Source of the DNA: Geobacteraceae bacterium
Lineage (GTDB): Bacteria > Desulfobacterota > Desulfuromonadia > Geobacterales > Pseudopelobacteraceae
Direction: 5' to 3'
NCBI GenBank assembly: GCA_025355965.1
Contig: JANXYR010000023.1
Span: 1-58,352, forward strand
Length of the DNA stretch: 58,352 nt
Of this stretch, positions 50,102 through 57,671 are shown one piece after another (the first letter of the stretch is position 1; each line of letters opens with the position of its first letter). A program made the translations under genes and the position numbers. The notes under the pieces were generated by a model. It was not told the origin of the DNA, did not search any database, and was given only the letters and a program-made list of their open reading frames with translations.

Positions 50102-50979
50102 TGCGAATTATAATTCTTATTATGTTGCTTGGATATTTTTGTCTCATTTCGGCTGAGGCTGCTGAATATGGAGTGGCACTTACTTCAACGCCTGTTTTGA
50201 ACGTCCCTGATTTCAAAGCGGTTTTCGGAGGGACAGACGGACAAAGCCTGAAGAGTGATCGCTGCGGTCAGGTCCGTGAGCTTGAATATATCGCATTGCC
50301 TAGTTCAGTATTCACAATTTTAAAAAAACATCGTTCCGGAACGACAGACATATACCAGGTTGAAACTAAGGAATACGAGGCTTCGCCAAACGTTCGACTG
50401 TATATCGAAGGTCGCTTTATAAAGCTTGAGAAAACCGCCCCCGCACAGCGCAGGCCGTTGTTGCCGCCACGTGAGGAAATCTTGTTGGCACTCAGGGCAT
50501 CTGTTGGGAGTCCTTATGTCTGGGGTGGGAACATTATTGAAGGAGTCCCTGAGCTGGCGACATGGTTCTATAGAGACATCAGGGAGGATGAGAGGAAGAG
50601 GCTTACGCTGGCTGGATTGGATTGTTCAGGGCTATTGTATCATGCTACCGACGGCTGGACTCCTCGTAATACAAGTCAGCTGATTACTTTTGGTAAGGGT
50701 GTGGCAATTGCCGGAAAACAGGCCGCAGAAATTGTGAAGATGCTCCATCCACTTGATTTGATTGTCTGGAATGGCCATGTTATTATTGTGCTGGACCAAC
50801 AGAATGCCATAGAAAGTCGCCTTGAATGTGGTAAACCGCATAACGGCGGTGTGGTGCTGACGCAATTGACTAAGCGAACAACTGAAATCATGCATACGCG
50901 TCAGCCGGCAGATAACTGGCCTACCGGTAAAACAAGACAGGACACGTTTGTTGTCAGGCGCTGGTATGGCCAGAGATAA
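50098..50979 (+). CDS. Secreted NlpC/P60-family cysteine peptidase
   Basis: 293 residues from ATG 50098, overlapping the preceding stop (ATGA). The signal peptide is MMRIIILIMLLGYFCLISAE with cleavage near AEA-AEYG. An SH3-like N-terminal part (about 25-120) precedes the peptidase domain, which has SPYVWGGNI, the nucleophile in AGLDCSGLLYHATDG, and the histidine in DLIVWNGHVIIVLD. These enzymes cut peptide cross-links in peptidoglycan. A longer frame starting at 49816 only overlaps the upstream gene and is rejected. Confidence 0.85.
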   Translation: MMRIIILIMLLGYFCLISAEAAEYGVALTSTPVLNVPDFKAVFGGTDGQSLKSDRCGQVRELEYIALPSSVFTILKKHRSGTTDIYQVETKEYEASPNVRLYIEGRFIKLEKTAPAQRRPLLPPREEILLALRASVGSPYVWGGNIIEGVPELATWFYRDIREDERKRLTLAGLDCSGLLYHATDGWTPRNTSQLITFGKGVAIAGKQAAEIVKMLHPLDLIVWNGHVIIVLDQQNAIESRLECGKPHNGGVVLTQLTKRTTEIMHTRQPADNWPTGKTRQDTFVVRRWYGQR

Positions 50980-51021
50980 ACTGTTCCAGGCGACAAAATA
51001 CACGTTCCAACAAAAAAACAA

Positions 51022-51050
51022 TTGACAGAGATAAAATAGTTGGGTATAAA
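51022..51050 (+). promoter_or_regulatory. Sigma-70 promoter of tRNA-Glu
   Basis: TTGACA (51022-51027) and TATAAA (51045-51050) with the ideal 17-nt spacing, about 63 nt upstream of the tRNA. Confidence 0.75.
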
Positions 51051-51112
51051 ACTCATCCTTCCGCGCTTCATGGGCCTGATTCCTTAAATGGAACAGCGTG
51101 GCAGTTTTATAC

Positions 51113-51190
<78 letters not shown>

Positions 51191-51196
51191 AATTTC

Positions 51197-51233
51197 AAAA
51201 AGGTCACTTTTCGCAAGAGAAGTGACCTTTTTT
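51197..51233. terminator. Terminator after tRNA-Glu
   Basis: AAAAAGGTCACTT (51197-51209) pairs with AAGTGACCTTTTT (51220-51232) around a 10-nt loop and is followed by further T residues. It can also end the minus-strand tetR transcript. Confidence 0.88.
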
Positions 51234-51267
51234 CTTTTGTACTCACTGTTAGTTTCTGCAATCAAAA

Positions 51268-51951
51268 TCAGAGGGTTTTCGAAGAAAAATCTACTCTAAG
51301 TCTTCCGTATAGTTCTTTGTATTTATCAGACACGATACCGTTCAGATATATTCTAACCATTTTTGTAATCAGTTTTTCCAGATCAAATGCTCCATCTGCC
51401 GTACACCACTCAAAAATAGCACCTTTAGCAAGAGTTACCAAGTCTTCCCCTACTTCCATAGTACTAATATCCGGCTGAATAAACCCTTCGTTTTTTGCTA
51501 TTTCAAGATATTTGGCTGATTTTGCAATAAACTTGTTTGAGCTTTCTTGGTAATCTCTTCGAGTGCCTCTAAACTTATTCTTTACGTTATAATAGATACT
51601 CATAAACTCAACGCCGCTTTCCACACAATATTTTGCATATTGAGCATAAAAGAACGCCACCAGTTCAAGCATATTTCTGTCAACCTTATCCTGCTCGAGG
51701 TTGGTTTCGAAATAATTACGAAATGACTCACAATGCAGCCCCACCTTGTTCTGCAAATACTGCAATAACATCTCTTCTTTAGAACTAAAAAAATGGAAAA
51801 AAGTACCGTTCGAAATTTCTGCCATTTCGCATAAATTTTTTACTGTCAAATATTGATGACCATGATTGTTAATTAGCTGTTCAGCAGTGTCAAATATCTT
51901 TTCTCTTGTCTGTCTTGATTTGATTTCGCGCTTGGTTTCCAAAGTATTCAT
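51268..51951 (-). CDS. TetR/AcrR-family transcriptional repressor
   Basis: 227 residues from ATG 51951, set by GGAG 8 nt upstream. The N-terminal helix-turn-helix has REKIFDTAEQLINNHGHQYL and VKNLCEMAEISNGTFFHFFS. The C-terminal ligand domain (about 75-227) is low in recognisable identity, with GAIFEWCTADGAFDLEKLI typical of the family. The gene is AT-rich and divergent from the cytochrome/flavoprotein operon, which it probably represses until an inducer, perhaps the terminal acceptor, binds. An upstream extension of the frame to 52104 covers the promoter region and is not coding. Confidence 0.88.
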   Translation of the reverse strand: MNTLETKREIKSRQTREKIFDTAEQLINNHGHQYLTVKNLCEMAEISNGTFFHFFSSKEEMLLQYLQNKVGLHCESFRNYFETNLEQDKVDRNMLELVAFFYAQYAKYCVESGVEFMSIYYNVKNKFRGTRRDYQESSNKFIAKSAKYLEIAKNEGFIQPDISTMEVGEDLVTLAKGAIFEWCTADGAFDLEKLITKMVRIYLNGIVSDKYKELYGRLRVDFSSKTL

Positions 51952-52042
51952 ATTTTCTCCTATAAATCTAGATATCACATAACCTTGACAATCGACAATT
52001 CCAAAAACTAGATTGTAATCTATTTTTGTATCTAGATTTTGA

Positions 52043-52088
52043 TTGACATACGTTTTTAAATACGTATAAAGTCGAATACAAAGTGTAT
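52043..52088 (+). promoter_or_regulatory. Promoter of the reductase operon with a candidate TetR operator
   Basis: TTGACA (52043-52048), 16-nt spacer, TATAAA (52065-52070). The dyad ATACA-AAG-TGTAT (52076-52088) covers the expected transcription start. TCTAGAT motifs recur at about 51967, 52031 and 52094 in the same region and may be additional sites. Confidence 0.6.
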
Positions 52089-52165
52089 GTGATTCTAGAT
52101 TCAAGTGTCAGACAAGTGATTTGTTGAACCTTTATCAATAAAAAATAATCGTGCAGGAGCTAAAA

Positions 52166-52546
52166 ATGAAAAATTTATTACGGTTCAAGTTTATTGCGAT
52201 GTGCCTTCTTGCTTTTTCTGTAACAGTTTCTATTGCGGCTGTATCAGTTGCAATGACAGCAGAGCTTTTGGAGTCAAAGCATAAGGGCGTTAAGTGTTCG
52301 GTATGTCATGAAAAGGACAATCCAGACTCTCCGCCTAGCAGTGACGGGGCTTGCATGGAGTGTCATGGCAGTCACAAAGATGTTATTGCGTTAACCGCAA
52401 AAAAATCCCCGAATCGTCATCAGTCTGCCCACTCTGAAATGCCCGGTTTTGTAGACCCTTGCATGAATTGCCATAACATGCACAAGCCGTCGGTCCTTTC
52501 ATGTGTAAAATGCCATAAAGACGTCAAGCCAGAACGAGTACCATAA
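52166..52546 (+). CDS. Periplasmic tetrahaem cytochrome c
   Basis: 126 residues from ATG 52166, which has AGGAG 6 nt upstream. A Sec signal peptide (about 1-32) is followed by four CxxCH haem-binding motifs: CSVCH, CMECH, CMNCH and CVKCH. Several extra histidines (HKG, HGSHKD, HQSAHSE, HNMHKP) could be distal ligands. The size and haem pattern fit the cytochrome domain of flavocytochrome c fumarate reductases and the separate cytochrome of two-component systems such as methacrylate reductase. It starts the operon and lies 16 nt before the flavoprotein, so it most likely feeds electrons from the quinone pool into it. Confidence 0.9.
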   Translation: MKNLLRFKFIAMCLLAFSVTVSIAAVSVAMTAELLESKHKGVKCSVCHEKDNPDSPPSSDGACMECHGSHKDVIALTAKKSPNRHQSAHSEMPGFVDPCMNCHNMHKPSVLSCVKCHKDVKPERVP

Positions 52547-52562
52547 CTAAAGGAGGGTAACG

Positions 52563-54017
52563 ATGAATCGGAGAGATTTTGTAAAATTTGCAGCACTAGG
52601 GGCAGTCACTGCTCTGGGAAGCAACACATTAGTAAATGCGGCAAACCTGCCAAAGCCCAAAAAATCTGAAAAGTTTGATGTGGTGGTTATTGGAGCTGGT
52701 TTTTCTGGTTTGATGACGGCCTGCGCTGCGGCGGAAGCGGGCGCAAAAGTGGCTGTTGTTGAAAAAGCTCCATTTGAAAGAACTGGCGGCCTTTCCCGAT
52801 TAACAGGAGGAACATTTATCTTTCCAGCTTCTGAGTCTGAAAGAGATGTGAAGTTGTTTTACGACGCTGTGATGGCAAAAAGTTTAAATCGTGGTAATGG
52901 CGAAATCTGCATGGCCATGTCTCGAAATATCATACCGGGTATAAAATGGCTCCGGAAAATAGGCGTCGAATACACAGATCCTATGCCACAACCGGGCCTT
53001 GTGGGAAAAACCTCCGCTTTCCTCCCATCAGCATACAGAGGTGGTCCTGTTGTTCTGAAAAAACTGAGAGAAGTTTTGGCTGGCATGGGAGGAAAGGTGT
53101 TTCACGATACACGTGTCCGTCAACTTGTGTTTGATGATAATGGAGTTGTGTGTGGTGCACGGGCAATGACACCAGACGGAATGAAGGACTTCTTAGGTGA
53201 AAGGGTTGTCATTGCAGCTGGCGGATATCCAGGCAATAAAGAACTTTTAGAAGCATTCATAGATCCTGACGCAGATATGATGTTGGTCAGGGGAGATATA
53301 AATGCAACGGGTGATGGCCTGATGCTTGCCAAAGAAGCCGGTGCCGCGTGGGTGAATATGGGTGGTTTGCAGTCAATACATATCGCTGCAGTAAGCCCGA
53401 GCAATCCTTCCGCTGGCAATCCGTTTAAATCAGTTATTTACTGCCTTGGGATAAATCAGGATGGTAAGCGCTACGTTGATGAGTCATTGGGGTATGTGTC
53501 TCATGGAAAAGCATCCATGAAACAGCCAGGGCAAAAAGTAGCCCTTGTGTTTGATGAAAATGTATACAAGCAGAATGGAATTCAGTTTGGGGTCAAACTG
53601 TTTGAAGATATAAAGCTGCCCCTGGTTGAAGCTCACTCGCTGGAAGAACTAGCAAAAAAGATAAATGTCCCTGCAAATGAGCTTAAAAAAACTATCGATG
53701 AATTCAATAAAGCTGTTGAGCCAGGCAATAAAGCGCCTAAAGCAATTCCGCCTAAAAGCGAATTTGCCTATAAACTGGATGCACCGAAATACTACGCTTT
53801 TTATCCAATGGTACCCGGAATAACTCTGACATTTGGTGGTATAAAGGTCGACAAATCTGGAAAAGCGCTGGAGGCTGACGGCACTCCTGTCCCAGGTTTG
53901 TATGCGGTTGGTGAAGGTGCAGGCGGTTCATATTATCATGATTATATTGGGGGCGCTTCAATTTCCAACTGTATTTCCTCGGCTTACCGTGTTGGGACGA
54001 CTATTTTTAAAAAGTAA
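52563..54017 (+). CDS. Tat-exported FAD reductase of the fumarate reductase/flavocytochrome c superfamily
   Basis: 484 residues. The N-terminal MNRRDFVKFAALGA is a twin-arginine signal. FAD binding is shown by VVVIGAGFSGLMTACAAAEA (41-60), ATGDGLMLAKEAGA (about 248-261) and the C-terminal GLYAVGEGAGGS. The active-site cap has LQSIHIAAV (His273). Where fumarate reductases carry the proton-donor arginine, this one reads YVSHGKAS (311-318), and where they carry the second carboxylate-binding arginine it reads YYHDYIGG (457-464). A fumarate-type substrate is therefore doubtful; a neutral enone or a monocarboxylate is more likely. AAAGGAGGG precedes the ATG. It would accept electrons from the tetrahaem cytochrome encoded just upstream. 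Confidence 0.88.
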   Translation: MNRRDFVKFAALGAVTALGSNTLVNAANLPKPKKSEKFDVVVIGAGFSGLMTACAAAEAGAKVAVVEKAPFERTGGLSRLTGGTFIFPASESERDVKLFYDAVMAKSLNRGNGEICMAMSRNIIPGIKWLRKIGVEYTDPMPQPGLVGKTSAFLPSAYRGGPVVLKKLREVLAGMGGKVFHDTRVRQLVFDDNGVVCGARAMTPDGMKDFLGERVVIAAGGYPGNKELLEAFIDPDADMMLVRGDINATGDGLMLAKEAGAAWVNMGGLQSIHIAAVSPSNPSAGNPFKSVIYCLGINQDGKRYVDESLGYVSHGKASMKQPGQKVALVFDENVYKQNGIQFGVKLFEDIKLPLVEAHSLEELAKKINVPANELKKTIDEFNKAVEPGNKAPKAIPPKSEFAYKLDAPKYYAFYPMVPGITLTFGGIKVDKSGKALEADGTPVPGLYAVGEGAGGSYYHDYIGGASISNCISSAYRVGTTIFKK

Positions 54018-54031
54018 TTTTATCATGCTTT

Positions 54032-54067
54032 ACCTTAAAAACCCCAAAATTCTGGGGTTTTTAAGGT
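54032..54067 (+). terminator. Hairpin between the flavoprotein and tatA genes
   Basis: A 14-bp stem, ACCTTAAAAACCCC (54032-54045) with GGGGTTTTTAAGGT (54054-54067), and an 8-nt loop. The T-tract is inside the stem, so partial termination or mRNA protection of the upstream pair is as likely as full termination. Confidence 0.6.
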
Positions 54068-54130
54068 TACTCTATTTACAGCGCAATCACTGTAGTAGAT
54101 TTAGATTCTCAAGGCAGAAGGAGGTCGATT

Positions 54131-54304
54131 ATGTTTGGTTTTGGAGTCCCGGAGTTAGCAATAATTGCAGCTATAGTAATGATGGTATTTGGTGTTGGAA
54201 AGTTACCAGAAATTGGCAACTCATTTGGCAAAGCGATCAGTAACTTCAGAAAGGCTTCTGAGGGCAAGGATATGGTTGAACTTGATTCAAAAAAAGATAT
54301 CTGA
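54131..54304 (+). CDS. tatA: TatA/TatE-type twin-arginine translocase subunit
   Basis: 57 residues, short and easily missed. The start MFGFGVPELAIIAAIVMMVF gives the short membrane helix, then comes the hinge FGVGKLPEIG and an amphipathic helix GNSFGKAISNFRKASEG. The F-G-K-L-P and G-x-x-x-G-x-x-I-x-x-F spacing is diagnostic of TatA. AGGAGG lies 6 nt upstream. No tatB or tatC is present. Placement directly after a Tat substrate suggests a dedicated subunit that works with the host TatC, boosting export of the folded FAD enzyme. Confidence 0.88.
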   Translation: MFGFGVPELAIIAAIVMMVFGVGKLPEIGNSFGKAISNFRKASEGKDMVELDSKKDI

Positions 54305-54383
54305 GTTCTAATAATTCACCTGTTCTTTACTGCGTTTATTTATCTGTGACCAACAATATCTCTTTAAAAAAGGAAAAAAACTT

Positions 54384-55409
54384 ATGTTCTCCTGTCTCAA
54401 AAACAATGTAAAAAAATGGCGCACTTTACTTTCTACAACTCTTGCGATCTGCATCATAGGCATCGCAGGTGGTTTACACGCCGCAGAAAACACTTCAACA
54501 ATCTCTGCCAAGATATCAACAGCAGGTGTTATGTCTCAGGAACCACACATCTATAGCATAAACGTTGGTGGCGCGAAAATCACATCCATCTCGGATGGAA
54601 CTATTCCGCTCAATATTCCTAAACTTATGCACGGGAATGCTGCCTTCATGAAGAAGCAGCTAAAAAATTCCTTCTTGTCTGAAGACGTTGAAACTTCTAT
54701 CTACCTATTCCTGATTGAAAAGGATGGCCGTAAAATCCTTGTTGACACAGGGGCAGGTGAGTTGTTGAGAAAGGTAAACATAGGCGGCAAGCTATTTGAT
54801 GGTCTAAAGGCTGCTGGTATTAGCCCAAGTGATATTACGGACATTCTTATCACGCATATCCATCTTGACCATTCTGGTGGATTAACTATTGCTGGTAAAA
54901 GAATGTTTCCAAATGCTGTTGTGCATATCGGGAAACCAGACGTAGATTTTTTTCTTAATCCTGATATAGCGAAAACTTCTACCTATCGCCCAGCAGCTTT
55001 ACCAACTGCTTTTGAAGAAGCGGTGCAGACAGTAAAGCCGTACGTAGATTCAGGGCAAGTCCGTACTTTTGATAAAACTACAGAAATCCTACCTGGCATA
55101 ACTGCAACGCTTCATCCTGGGCATACTCCTGGTTCTGCTTTCTACACACTGGTTAGCAATGAACAGACTATTGTTTTCATGGCTGATACCGTCCATGTCG
55201 CCGAATTACAATTTGCAAATCCGAAGATTACTATTGAGTTTGACTACAATCGGAAGCAGGCAGCAGCCAGCCGCGCCAAGGCTTTTGCTGATTTTTCTCG
55301 TTCCGGCGTACTTGTTGCCGGAGCGCACCTGCCTTATCCAGGGATCGGTCATATCCAGGCAACAGGTAAGTCTTACCGATTTGTGTCAGTGCCTTTTAAT
55401 GATCGTTAA
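54384..55409 (+). CDS. Secreted metallo-beta-lactamase-fold hydrolase
   Basis: 341 residues with a Sec-type signal peptide (about 1-34, helix TLLSTTLAICIIGIAGGLHA). The zinc motif ITHIHLDHSGG (His158, His160, Asp162, His163), a third His in LHPGHTPGS and Asp in FMADTVHV place it in the MBL superfamily. The GHTPGS and IFxMADTVH pattern is like quorum-quenching lactonases and periplasmic MBL hydrolases. It would hydrolyse an ester, lactone or similar group in the periplasm; the substrate is unknown. AAAGG lies upstream of the ATG. Co-location with the reductase suggests it prepares or processes the same compound. Confidence 0.85.
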   Translation: MFSCLKNNVKKWRTLLSTTLAICIIGIAGGLHAAENTSTISAKISTAGVMSQEPHIYSINVGGAKITSISDGTIPLNIPKLMHGNAAFMKKQLKNSFLSEDVETSIYLFLIEKDGRKILVDTGAGELLRKVNIGGKLFDGLKAAGISPSDITDILITHIHLDHSGGLTIAGKRMFPNAVVHIGKPDVDFFLNPDIAKTSTYRPAALPTAFEEAVQTVKPYVDSGQVRTFDKTTEILPGITATLHPGHTPGSAFYTLVSNEQTIVFMADTVHVAELQFANPKITIEFDYNRKQAAASRAKAFADFSRSGVLVAGAHLPYPGIGHIQATGKSYRFVSVPFNDR

Positions 55410-55458
55410 ATGAAGATGGAGAGGACACACCATCGAAATAAATAAGTCATGAAAGAGA

Positions 55459-56277
55459 ATGGAAATGATTAAAATTGATGAAAATAAATGTATCGGATGT
55501 GGACTATGTGCGAAAGATTGTTTCACAAAAGATATAGAAGTGATTGGGCAAAAGGCAAAGTCTAAAAGAATACGATGTATCGAGTGCGGGCATTGTATTG
55601 CAGTCTGTCCTAAAAACGCAATTATATTAGAAGATTATCCTATGTCAGAAATATTAGAATATGAGAAGGGCAAATTTGAGTTAGATGAAGATCAATATTT
55701 ACGGGCACTGAAATACAGAAGAACAATACGGCAGTTTTCGAAAAAACAAGTGGAAACTCAGAAAATCGAAAAAATTATTGAAGCTGGAAGATATTCTCCA
55801 ACAAGTGGAAATCAGCAGAATGTATCCTATTGTGTTGTGAGAGATGACATTGACCCATTAAGAAATATGGCAATTGATGAGCTGAATAAAATAGCCAACC
55901 TTTCAGATGAGGAAAAAGAAAAGCTGAATATATCTTGGTACGGAGATATGTGGAAGCAAATGTATCTGGATTATCATGGTCCGAACAGGAAAGATGGTTT
56001 GTTTTTTGATGCGGGAACCTTGATATTGGTTTTATCAAAATCCGTACAAAATGCATATGTCGCAGCAGCTCATATGGAAACAATGGCGTATGCGCAGGGA
56101 TTAGGAATGTTATATAGCGGATTCTTTGCAAGAGCAGTGGCACATTCTAAAGAAATGAAAGGGTATTTAAAGCTTAATCAGGGGCAAGAAGTATTTGCAT
56201 GTTTAGTAATAGGCTACCCTGGTATTAAGTATCAGCGAACAGTGCCAAGAAAAGAAGCTAAAATAGTTTGGAGATAA
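55459..56277 (+). CDS. Ferredoxin-nitroreductase fusion protein
   Basis: 272 residues. Two 4Fe-4S motifs (CIGCGLCAKDC and CIECGHCIAVCP, about 11-53) precede a nitroreductase domain (about 80-272) with KYRRTIRQFSKKQV, AGRYSPTSGNQQNVSYCVV and YAQGLGMLYSGFFARA. Such proteins take electrons from ferredoxin rather than NADH to reduce nitro, quinone or related groups. The gene is strikingly A-rich compared with the core genes, with codon use like that of Firmicutes, consistent with transfer. It is followed one base later by the yqhD-type gene. Confidence 0.88.
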   Translation: MEMIKIDENKCIGCGLCAKDCFTKDIEVIGQKAKSKRIRCIECGHCIAVCPKNAIILEDYPMSEILEYEKGKFELDEDQYLRALKYRRTIRQFSKKQVETQKIEKIIEAGRYSPTSGNQQNVSYCVVRDDIDPLRNMAIDELNKIANLSDEEKEKLNISWYGDMWKQMYLDYHGPNRKDGLFFDAGTLILVLSKSVQNAYVAAAHMETMAYAQGLGMLYSGFFARAVAHSKEMKGYLKLNQGQEVFACLVIGYPGIKYQRTVPRKEAKIVWR

Positions 56278-56278
56278 T

Positions 56279-57421
56279 ATGAACAACTTCTCGTATGCTA
56301 ATCCGACAGTCATTCAGTTTGGGAAAGGGCAAATCGCTTCTTTAGCTGATTTGATCGATCCTGCCCATAAGATTCTTGTTGTCTATGGTGGCGGCTCCAT
56401 CAAGCGAAACGGGGTCTACGATCAGATTGCAAAAGCTCTGGGCAACCACTCTTTGGCAGAGTTTTCCGGTGTAGAGGCCAACCCCTGTATTGAAACACTG
56501 GATAAGGGGGTAATGCTTGCGCGCAAGGAAAAGGTTACCTTTCTTCTGGCGGTGGGTGGTGGTTCAGTTATTGACGGCTGCAAGTATATTGCCGGGGCAC
56601 TTTGTTACGACGGGCCTGGTTGGGACATCCTGACAGGTAAACATAACGTAACCAATGCCGTGCCCATTGGGGTTGTGCTCACAATTCCTGCTACCGGGTC
56701 GGAATCCAACAGCGGGGCGGTTGTCTCTCGCGCTGAAACACAAGAAAAATGCATTTTCAAATCCCCCGCTGTGCAGCCACGCTTTGCAATCATGGATCCG
56801 GATGTCATGCTGTCTTTGTCTGAACGTCAGCTGGCAAACGGCCTTGTCGATACATTTGTTCATGTATGCGAACAGTATATAACTTGCTCCAGCAAAGCAC
56901 TTGTACAGGACGGTTATGCGGAAACCTTGCTACGCACCATTGTACAACTCGCAGCCAGCTTTCAGCGCGACAACTACCAATGGCGGGCCAACCTTATGTG
57001 GGCCGCGAATCAGGCACTGAACGGGCTTATTGGTCTTGGTATGCCACGTGATTTTGCTACGCATATGATCGGCCATGAACTGACCGCATTATTCGGTATC
57101 GATCATGCTCGATCACTGGCTGTCGTACAGCCGGCCTTGTTACGTTCACAGATAAATGTCAAACGAGCAAAACTAGAACAGATGGGGCGCAACGTCTTTC
57201 AACTTGCGGAAGGCGATGACCTTGCTGAACGTACTATTCAGTCCATCGAAGCCTTGTATTGTTCCGTTGGGGTTGCAACCCGTCTGTCTGCCTATGGTGC
57301 CACTGCCGCGGATATAGAAAACGTGATCGTACAATTGAAAAAACACGGCATGGATAAGCTAGGTGAACATCAAGCAATCACCCCTGCCGTGAGCAGGGAA
57401 ATTCTCACCAGTGCCATGTAA
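56279..57421 (+). CDS. yqhD: YqhD-type NADPH-dependent alcohol dehydrogenase/aldehyde reductase
   Basis: 380 residues, colinear with E. coli YqhD: MNNFSYANPTVIQFGKGQIA, VTFLLAVGGGSVIDGCKYIA, TIPATGSESNSGAVVSR, metal ligands in GLVDTFVHVCEQY and THMIGHELTALFGIDHARSL. The protein reduces aldehydes, including short reactive ones, with NADPH. The start is one base after the nitroreductase stop, so they are co-translated. A role in detoxifying or reducing an aldehyde linked to the periplasmic reductase is possible. Its base composition is closer to average than that of its immediate neighbour. Confidence 0.92.
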   Translation: MNNFSYANPTVIQFGKGQIASLADLIDPAHKILVVYGGGSIKRNGVYDQIAKALGNHSLAEFSGVEANPCIETLDKGVMLARKEKVTFLLAVGGGSVIDGCKYIAGALCYDGPGWDILTGKHNVTNAVPIGVVLTIPATGSESNSGAVVSRAETQEKCIFKSPAVQPRFAIMDPDVMLSLSERQLANGLVDTFVHVCEQYITCSSKALVQDGYAETLLRTIVQLAASFQRDNYQWRANLMWAANQALNGLIGLGMPRDFATHMIGHELTALFGIDHARSLAVVQPALLRSQINVKRAKLEQMGRNVFQLAEGDDLAERTIQSIEALYCSVGVATRLSAYGATAADIENVIVQLKKHGMDKLGEHQAITPAVSREILTSAM

Positions 57422-57671
57422 TAGTATATGGTAGGTCAGTTCTCGAAAGGTTTCCGTAGGCCGAAGATGTTGCCCTTTCTGGTCTCTTGTCGGGAGGGGA
57501 ACACGTACTCGCTCGACGTTGTCCGAGGTTCCGGTCTCTCCGATCCATTTCCGGCACAGGGCCTTCCGATCTGCGATGAAACCTTACCCATGATTGTTGT
57601 CGGTTATAGTGGTTTGTAGAAGTAGATGCTCGGATTTGCTGCTGTTTAGCCAGAAAGGACGACGTCTCAAC
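57422..57671. other. Intergenic region with no supported gene
   Basis: 250 bases between the yqhD-type gene and the shikimate-dehydrogenase-like gene. Short frames occur on both strands (for example plus 57428-57619), but none has a ribosome binding site or recognisable motif. It may hold a decayed gene or the promoter of the next gene. AAAGGAC at 57654-57660 is a possible, somewhat distant Shine-Dalgarno sequence for it. Confidence 0.4.

Noticed and set aside
51952-52104. N-terminal extension of the TetR protein
   Set aside because: It covers the divergent promoter and operator region; the start at 51951 has a good Shine-Dalgarno sequence and a normal family N-terminus.
52089-52165. Possible cyclic-di-GMP riboswitch before the cytochrome gene, as is common in Geobacter
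   Set aside because: None of the conserved GEMM elements or paired stems could be found in the short leader.
57428-57619. 63-codon plus-strand frame after the yqhD-type gene
   Set aside because: It has no ribosome binding site or known motif, and an equally long frame lies on the other strand; it is left as unassigned sequence.
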